Shown in pieces: positions 4,557 through 8,741 of a stretch of 8,741 nt of DNA. Under the pieces are notes generated by a model, which saw only the letters and a list, made by a program, of their open reading frames with translations, did not search any database and was not told the DNA's origin. This stretch comes from QQUK01 sp913009765. Lineage in GTDB: Bacteria; Zixibacteria; MSB-5A5; GN15; FEB-12. The stretch lies in NCBI GenBank assembly GCA_937900185.1, contig CALCCW010000062.1, positions 1 through 8,741 on the forward strand. Reading direction: 5' to 3'. The position numbers and the translations under genes are program-made. Each line of letters opens with the position of its first letter. The stretch's first letter is position 1.

Positions 4557-5342
4557 TCAATGACCGGAAAACTTGGCTGGGCGTTTTTCTAAAAACGCTT
4601 CCATGCCTTCATTTTTATCACCTGTTCCGCAGCACTGGGCAAAGTTTGCTTTTTCCAAATCACAACCTGCTGTAAGGGTTCCGTCGAGTCCGCGGTTGAT
4701 AGATTCTTTGGCAAGAGCAACAGCAATAGGACCTTTGGAACAAATCTTCTGTGCCATCTTCATAGCAGCGTCCATCAGTTCATCATGAGGATATACTTCA
4801 TCAACAAGTCCAATACGGTGTGCTTCAGCGGCATCAATAATGTCTCCTGTAAAAATCAACTGCATTGCTTTTCCTCGTCCGACCAAGCGGGCTAACCGTT
4901 GTGTTCCGCCATATCCGGGGATAATACCCAGATTGACTTCCGGTTGACCATATTTTGATTTATCAGATGCCAAACGAATATCACAAGACATAGCAAGTTC
5001 ACATCCGCCGCCCAAAGCAAAGCCGTTTACTGCGGCGATAACAGGTTTCGGAAAATTCTGGATAGTTTTCATTAAGTACTGTCCTCTTGCCATTGCTTCG
5101 TTTCCGGTACGAACATCTAAATCGATAAGTTCGGTAATATCGGCACCGGCTACAAATGCTTTTTCTCCGGCACCGGAGACAATAACACATTTGATATTTT
5201 CATCAGACCAATAAAAACTAAAGAGTTTTTGAAGTTCATCAATTGTTTCTTTATTCAACGCATTCATAGCACGTTCGCGATTGATTTTTACAATCACAAT
5301 TTCATCTTTTACTTCTACAATGAGATTATTATAGGTAGTCAT
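4557..5342 (-). CDS. Enoyl-CoA hydratase (crotonase family)
   Basis: 261 aa, the usual length for a single-domain crotonase. It hydrates trans-2-enoyl-CoA (for example crotonyl-CoA) to L-3-hydroxyacyl-CoA in the cytoplasm. Visible family features are the oxyanion-hole segment FVAGADI (63-69), NGFALGGGCELAMSCDIR with catalytic E115, and GQPEVNLGIIPGYGGTQRL with the second catalytic glutamate E135 at the classic 20-residue spacing. The start ATG at 5342 has an AAGGG-type ribosome site. It follows hbd by 21 nt on the same strand; the two enzymes catalyse successive steps of beta-oxidation or, run in reverse, of butyrate/butanol-type chain formation. Chain-length preference and direction cannot be told from sequence alone. 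The gene could be called crt or fadB-like, so no symbol is assigned. It is last in the operon, followed by two hairpins. Confidence 0.93.
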   Translation of the reverse strand: MTTYNNLIVEVKDEIVIVKINRERAMNALNKETIDELQKLFSFYWSDENIKCVIVSGAGEKAFVAGADITELIDLDVRTGNEAMARGQYLMKTIQNFPKPVIAAVNGFALGGGCELAMSCDIRLASDKSKYGQPEVNLGIIPGYGGTQRLARLVGRGKAMQLIFTGDIIDAAEAHRIGLVDEVYPHDELMDAAMKMAQKICSKGPIAVALAKESINRGLDGTLTAGCDLEKANFAQCCGTGDKNEGMEAFLEKRPAKFSGH

Positions 5343-5363
5343 TTACATTTCCCTTATTTCTAA

Positions 5364-6218
5364 TTATTTTTTTGTGTAATCGTAAAATCCTTTACCGGTT
5401 TTTTTACCAAGATAGCCGGCGTTTACCATGCGTCGCAGTAACGGCGAGGCGGCATAGTGAGCATCTTTGAACTCTTCAAACATAATATCGGCGATGTATA
5501 AAATTGTATCCAAACCGATAAAGTCTGTCAATGTTAAAGGTCCCATCGGATGCCCGCATCCCAGCATCATTCCATTGTCGATATCTTCTTTGGTGGCAAG
5601 TCCTCGTTCATACATACGGATAGCATCCAACAGATAGGGTACTAACAGCACATTGACAATAAACCCCGGTGAATCCTTGGCGGTGACACATGCTTTGCCC
5701 AATGATTCAGCAAACTGAAATGCCGAGTCAAATGTTTGTTCGGACGTATCCAAAGTTTTGACAACCTCGCATAGTTTCATTATTGGAACCGGATTAAAAA
5801 AGTGCAGTCCTAAAAACTGAGCCGGTCTACTTGTGACTGCTGCCATATCACCGATTGAGAGTGATGACGTATTTGACGCAAAAATAGTTTCAGGTTTACA
5901 GATTTTATCAATTGTAGAATACAGCTCTTTTTTCACAACCATGTTTTCAATAACTGCTTCACAAACAAGATCACAATCGGCAAGAACGTGTAAATCGGTA
6001 GTTCCGTTAATATTGCCGAGAACTTTTTCTTTAAATTCTTTATCAGCTTTCCCTTTTTCAATTGCTCTGTCTAATGATTTGGTTATATATTTTAACCCTG
6101 TGCGAAATGCATCATCGGTTACTTCAACTGCAACAACTTCATATCCGCTGCCTGCGGCAACCTGCCCGATTCCTGAACCCATCTGCCCGAATCCTACAAT
6201 ACCTACTTTTTTAATCAT
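5364..6218 (-). CDS. hbd: 3-hydroxybutyryl-CoA / 3-hydroxyacyl-CoA dehydrogenase
   Basis: 284 aa, full length for the short monofunctional family. It oxidises (S)-3-hydroxyacyl-CoA to 3-oxoacyl-CoA with NAD(P), reversibly. The N-terminal Rossmann domain begins VGIVGFGQMGSGIGQVAA (5-22) with the GxGxMGxGI dinucleotide motif. An acidic residue ends strand 2 (VAVEV, E32), which favours NAD, although some Hbd enzymes use NADP. ASNTSSL (114-120) supplies substrate-contact residues. The catalytic His139 in LHFFNP and Glu151 in LCEVV keep the canonical 12-residue spacing. The C-terminal helical domain contains KDSPGFIVNV and GHPMGPLTLTDFIGLD. The ribosome site AGGAGT (minus strand, around 6229-6234) falls in the 19-nt gap after the acetyltransferase, showing tight operon packing. 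With the next gene it forms a two-enzyme acyl-CoA module; no thiolase or acyl-CoA dehydrogenase is in view. Confidence 0.94.
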   Translation of the reverse strand: MIKKVGIVGFGQMGSGIGQVAAGSGYEVVAVEVTDDAFRTGLKYITKSLDRAIEKGKADKEFKEKVLGNINGTTDLHVLADCDLVCEAVIENMVVKKELYSTIDKICKPETIFASNTSSLSIGDMAAVTSRPAQFLGLHFFNPVPIMKLCEVVKTLDTSEQTFDSAFQFAESLGKACVTAKDSPGFIVNVLLVPYLLDAIRMYERGLATKEDIDNGMMLGCGHPMGPLTLTDFIGLDTILYIADIMFEEFKDAHYAASPLLRRMVNAGYLGKKTGKGFYDYTKK

Positions 6219-6237
6219 TTGCGTATAACTCCTTTTT

Positions 6238-6714
6238 TTATTTTACAAATCGTATCATTCGTAATCCGGCTGTATATGATGTCGTGCCGGTAATTTCAAA
6301 TCCGGCTTTCATAAAACAACCCAATGCGATTGGATTTTCATGGTAAAGTTTAATAATAATTTTTGCAATATCTGTGCGTGAGGCTGCTCTTTGGTAGAGC
6401 AGTTCGACTAACTTGGTACCATATCCCTGCGAGCGTTTATATGGTTCGACTAAAAGATGACCAATCTCAAACGCCATTTCTTCTTCTCTTCTCCATAATT
6501 CACCATATGCAACCGGTTTACCCGAATCTATTAAAAGATATGACTTTACGGTTGACCTCTGCCAACTTTTTATAATATTTTCCGGAGGAGGAAAAACTTT
6601 TCCTCGACAGACAAACTGAAAAGTTTCTTCGCATTCTATCCATTTACGGATATACTGTTCATATTCTTCACTATACGGCACTAAGTCTGCTTTTATTTCC
6701 AAAGGTTTTACCAT
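6238..6714 (-). CDS. GNAT-family N-acetyltransferase
   Basis: 158 aa from ATG 6714. An alternative TTG two codons upstream (6720) abuts the ribosome site AAGGA (6722-6726), so the ATG at 7-nt spacing is preferred. GNAT motif A is seen as HLLVEPYKRSQGYGTKLVE (86-104), with the R/Q-x-x-G-x-G/A acetyl-CoA pyrophosphate loop at Q96-G97-Y98-G99 preceded by R94. Motif B follows as YHENPIALGCFMKAGFE (124-140), where N127 and the aromatic/Lys residues are typical. The N-terminal third, with the segment FVCRGKVFPPPENIIKSW (34-51), is probably the substrate-binding part and is not recognised. The substrate could be a small amine, an antibiotic or a protein N-terminus; nothing here decides it. It lies between thpR (75 nt away, with a candidate promoter) and hbd (19 nt). 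Confidence 0.85.
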   Translation of the reverse strand: MVKPLEIKADLVPYSEEYEQYIRKWIECEETFQFVCRGKVFPPPENIIKSWQRSTVKSYLLIDSGKPVAYGELWRREEEMAFEIGHLLVEPYKRSQGYGTKLVELLYQRAASRTDIAKIIIKLYHENPIALGCFMKAGFEITGTTSYTAGLRMIRFVK

Positions 6715-6739
6715 CAACAAATCCTTATTTTAGGTCGGT

Positions 6740-6768
6740 AATATATGTAATAATAACGTAAGGGGCAA
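6740..6768 (-). promoter_or_regulatory. Candidate internal promoter for acetyltransferase-hbd-crotonase
   Basis: On the minus strand, TTGCCC (6768-6763, 4 of 6) and TATATT (6745-6740, 5 of 6) are separated by exactly 17 nt. Transcription would begin near 6733, about 19 nt before the ATG at 6714, leaving just enough room for the AAGGA site. It sits in the only sizeable gap of the five-gene run. Confidence 0.5.
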
Positions 6769-6789
6769 TAAAGAGTGTATGTTTTTTGT

Positions 6790-7362
6790 TTAATCACCAA
6801 AACGTTCAGAGAGTGTTATCTCTTCCAGAGTTCTATAAATCGGACCTTGCTGTGTCAGAGTTGACTGGATAAGTAATATTGAATCAAATGTTATCGGTAT
6901 GTTTTCAAACTGATAGTCTGCAAGGTACTCAGTTAACGGTTTCAACTCATCATTCGATTTTACCCGACCAAGAGTCAGATGAGGTGTAAACGGTTTGTTA
7001 TTCTTTTCAATATTAATTTCTGCAAAAGCATTATCAATTGATTGAGCTAATTCAATAATATTGTTTTTATTTTTATCTATATCAGCCCAAATAACTTTTG
7101 GTTTTCGTAAATGAGGAAACCCGCCTAAAGCTGTGAAATTAGATTCCATAGCCTGATAATTTTTTGCTGATTTATGGAGTTGTGAGATAATCAAATCAAC
7201 AATTTTCAAATCGGTATTACCAAGAAACTTTAAAGTAATATGCAGATTCTTGGCATCGACCCATTTTACTTTGCCCCCTTTGGTCTTAAAATCAGTTATT
7301 ATCGTATCAAACTTCTGTTGTATTTCTTTTTCTATTTTGAGTGCTACAAATAACCGTATCAT
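6790..7362 (-). CDS. thpR: RNA 2',3'-cyclic phosphodiesterase (2H phosphoesterase, LigT family)
   Basis: 190 aa, normal for ThpR/LigT. It carries the two HxTx signatures that define 2H phosphoesterases: HITL at 41-44 and HLTL at 128-131 (in FTPHLTLGRV), forming the two halves of the active site that opens 2',3'-cyclic phosphate ends to 2'-phosphates. The N-terminal MIRLFVALKI and the KVIWADID and LIQSTLTQQGPIY segments are also family hallmarks. Its ATG overlaps the cinA stop in an ATGA (7359-7362), so translation is probably coupled. Neighbouring cinA and thpR are commonly found together in bacteria, often with recA, which is absent here. The physiological RNA substrate in bacteria is uncertain, since the classical tRNA-ligase activity was seen in vitro. 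Confidence 0.94.
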   Translation of the reverse strand: MIRLFVALKIEKEIQQKFDTIITDFKTKGGKVKWVDAKNLHITLKFLGNTDLKIVDLIISQLHKSAKNYQAMESNFTALGGFPHLRKPKVIWADIDKNKNNIIELAQSIDNAFAEINIEKNNKPFTPHLTLGRVKSNDELKPLTEYLADYQFENIPITFDSILLIQSTLTQQGPIYRTLEEITLSERFGD

Positions 7363-8600
7363 TTAATATCCAAAATATCACGTCTGAGAAGTTCTAAAGC
7401 TGAATATGAAGCCCGAATTCTATTGGCATTGCGGTTGGTGCCAAAATTAAATTTTTGAGCATACGTCCCATGCATTGATGATAATCCAATGAAAGTAGTC
7501 CCCACAGGTTTTTCATCAGTACCACCGTCAGGACCGGCTATACCTGTTATGGAAAGAGCAAAATCAGCATCAAGCTGTTTGCGGCAGCCGTCTGCCATAG
7601 CTTCGGCACATTCTTGAGACACCGCACCATGCTGTTCTATGATATTTTTATCTACATGTAATTGATTTATTTTTACACTGTTGGCATAAGACACTATCGA
7701 ACCGATGAACCATGCTGACGACCCCGGTATAGATGTAATTATTGAACCCAAATAACCACCGGTACAGGATTCTGCCGTTGCGAGAGTTTTATCGTTGTCT
7801 TTTAAAAGCTGTCCGACAATTTCTTCAAGTTTGTCAAAATCTTTTCCATAAACATACCGTCCGACAACTGACTCAAGGTAACGTTTTAACTCAAAAGCTC
7901 GAGATTCTGATTCTTCTTTAGTTTTAGCGGTAGAAACAATTCTTAAATCTACACCTGAATATGAGGGAAGATAGGCAAGTTTTACACCGGATTCTAATTT
8001 TAGTTTTGGAGTTATAAACTCAGAAAGTTTTGACTCTCCAATACCGATAGTACGAAGTTTTAGCACCGTAATTGTTTCAGAGCTTGACATATTTTGTAAA
8101 AATGGAATTACTTCATCATCAATAATCTGTTTCATCTCTTGCGGGACACCGGGGAGAGAAATAAAAGTCCGCCCGTTTTCAGAAATACAGAGTCCGACAG
8201 CAGAACCATGTTTATTGGGGAAAAACTTTGCACCCTGGGGGAGAAGTGCTTGATTTTGATTTATTGCCGGCATTTCCATATTACGGACTGCATACCGTTT
8301 TTTTAAATCTTCTAAAACTTCTTCATGGAAAATAAGGTTTCTTTTGAACACTTTTACAATTGCTTTTTTTGTGTTGTCATCATCGGTCGGTCCAAGTCCG
8401 CCGGTTGTGATTACAATTTGAGCTCGGTTTAAAGCAAGACGAAACGCTTCTTCCATCTGTTTCAGTGAATCACCGGTGGAACTCATATATTTTACTTTGA
8501 GTCCTATTTGAAGGAGTCGTTCAGCCATATATGATGCGTTGCTGTCGATTGTATGACCGGTGAGGAGTTCATCTCCGATTGTAAGTATTTCTATATCCAT
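7359..8600 (-). CDS. cinA: CinA: competence/damage-inducible protein with nicotinamide-nucleotide amidase domain
   Basis: 413 aa, full length. The N-terminal MoCF-type domain (1-170) shows IGDELLTG (8-15), TTGGLGPTDDD (65-75) and SLPGVPQEM (148-156); in CinA this domain has ADP-ribose/NADH pyrophosphatase activity. A linker region (175-255) leads to the C-terminal PncC domain (about 258-413), with TAESCTGG (275-282, catalytic S278) and SITGIAGPDGG (350-360) followed by TDEKPVGT. PncC deamidates nicotinamide mononucleotide to nicotinate mononucleotide, recycling the pyridine nucleotide by-product of NAD turnover, including that of NAD-dependent DNA ligase. Start ATG 8600 follows AGGAAAAC. It is first in a minus-strand operon and overlaps thpR by 4 nt. 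Its upstream region is cut short by the adapter at 8712, so any earlier gene in the operon cannot be seen. Confidence 0.96.
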   Translation of the reverse strand: MDIEILTIGDELLTGHTIDSNASYMAERLLQIGLKVKYMSSTGDSLKQMEEAFRLALNRAQIVITTGGLGPTDDDNTKKAIVKVFKRNLIFHEEVLEDLKKRYAVRNMEMPAINQNQALLPQGAKFFPNKHGSAVGLCISENGRTFISLPGVPQEMKQIIDDEVIPFLQNMSSSETITVLKLRTIGIGESKLSEFITPKLKLESGVKLAYLPSYSGVDLRIVSTAKTKEESESRAFELKRYLESVVGRYVYGKDFDKLEEIVGQLLKDNDKTLATAESCTGGYLGSIITSIPGSSAWFIGSIVSYANSVKINQLHVDKNIIEQHGAVSQECAEAMADGCRKQLDADFALSITGIAGPDGGTDEKPVGTTFIGLSSMHGTYAQKFNFGTNRNANRIRASYSALELLRRDILDIK

Positions 8601-8644
8601 GTTTTCCTATCATACAACTTTCTTAATGAAAGAGAATACAGTTT

Positions 8645-8657
8645 TCTTTCCCTACAC
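8645..8657 (+). other. 13-base match to the Illumina P5 adapter inside the insert
   Basis: TCTTTCCCTACAC is identical to part of the read-1 adapter and is the inverted complement of 8728-8740 in the terminal adapter. The flanking bases do not continue the adapter. It may be chance in a T/C-rich leader or a mark of mispriming or misassembly. Confidence 0.5.
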
Positions 8658-8711
8658 ACTTATTTTTATAATTACATCCTATATAAACTACAGGACAATA
8701 TTTAGTAGTAT

Positions 8712-8741
8712 AGATCGGAAGAGCGTCGTGTAGGGAAAGAG
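8712..8741. other. Illumina read-1 adapter read-through (non-biological)
   Basis: The last 30 bases begin AGATCGGAAGAGCGTCGTG and end GGGAAAGAG, the reverse complement of the TruSeq universal (P5 side) adapter. Biological sequence ends at about 8711. Confidence 0.98.

Noticed and set aside
4397..4675. Plus-strand 92-aa open frame
   Set aside because: It runs through a terminator and a long hairpin, then antisense into the crotonase gene.
5833..6228. Plus-strand 131-aa open frame
   Set aside because: Antisense to hbd, whose motifs and catalytic residues are all intact.
8601..8711. Promoter for cinA
   Set aside because: A TTGTCC box exists on the minus strand, but no -10 box stands at an acceptable spacing and the region is cut by adapter, so none is called.

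Overview
The window is an 8.6 kb piece of bacterial DNA with Illumina library adapter sequence at both ends (about 1-72 and 8712-8741). Only 73-8711 should be read as biological sequence, and the first gene is cut off by the adapter junction. The organism looks like a fairly AT-rich Gram-negative bacterium. Evidence for this is an exported periplasmic protein of the Spy/CpxP type, a TonB-type protein with one N-terminal membrane anchor, and use of the standard code with TGA as a stop. Phylum cannot be assigned from this sequence; a little-studied or candidate lineage is possible but is only inference.

Layout. (1) 73-1136, plus strand: two adjacent small proteins of the LTxxQ (Spy/CpxP/heavy-metal-sensor) kind, closed by a strong terminator at 1172-1197. 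(2) 1198-1504: repeat-like intergenic DNA with two hairpins. (3) 1505-2374, plus: a TonB-family protein whose true start is a GTG behind a perfect AAGGAGG. (4) 2375-2711: palindromic repeats, then a good sigma70-like promoter. (5) 2712-4025, plus: an AT-rich single gene with an N-terminal PD-(D/E)xK-like nuclease signature and a C-terminal SEC-C zinc motif. (6) 4026-4556: a dense cluster of repeats, including a possible 213-bp MITE-like element, ending in the terminator of the opposite-strand operon. (7) 8600 down to 4557, minus: a five-gene run cinA - thpR - GNAT acetyltransferase - hbd - enoyl-CoA hydratase.

How the genes work together. The minus-strand run joins nucleotide housekeeping (CinA/PncC nicotinamide-nucleotide salvage and the 2H phosphodiesterase ThpR, overlapping by ATGA) to two consecutive fatty-acyl-CoA steps (crotonase hydration and 3-hydroxyacyl-CoA oxidation). 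A candidate internal promoter before the acetyltransferase may separate the two halves. The LTxxQ pair is probably the end of an envelope-stress or metal-response operon whose regulators lie off the left edge.

The best candidate for something not well described is the nuclease-like SEC-C protein with its own promoter, flanked on both sides by the same two families of palindromic repeats. I do not see a complete multi-gene novel system, CRISPR array, tRNA or rRNA.
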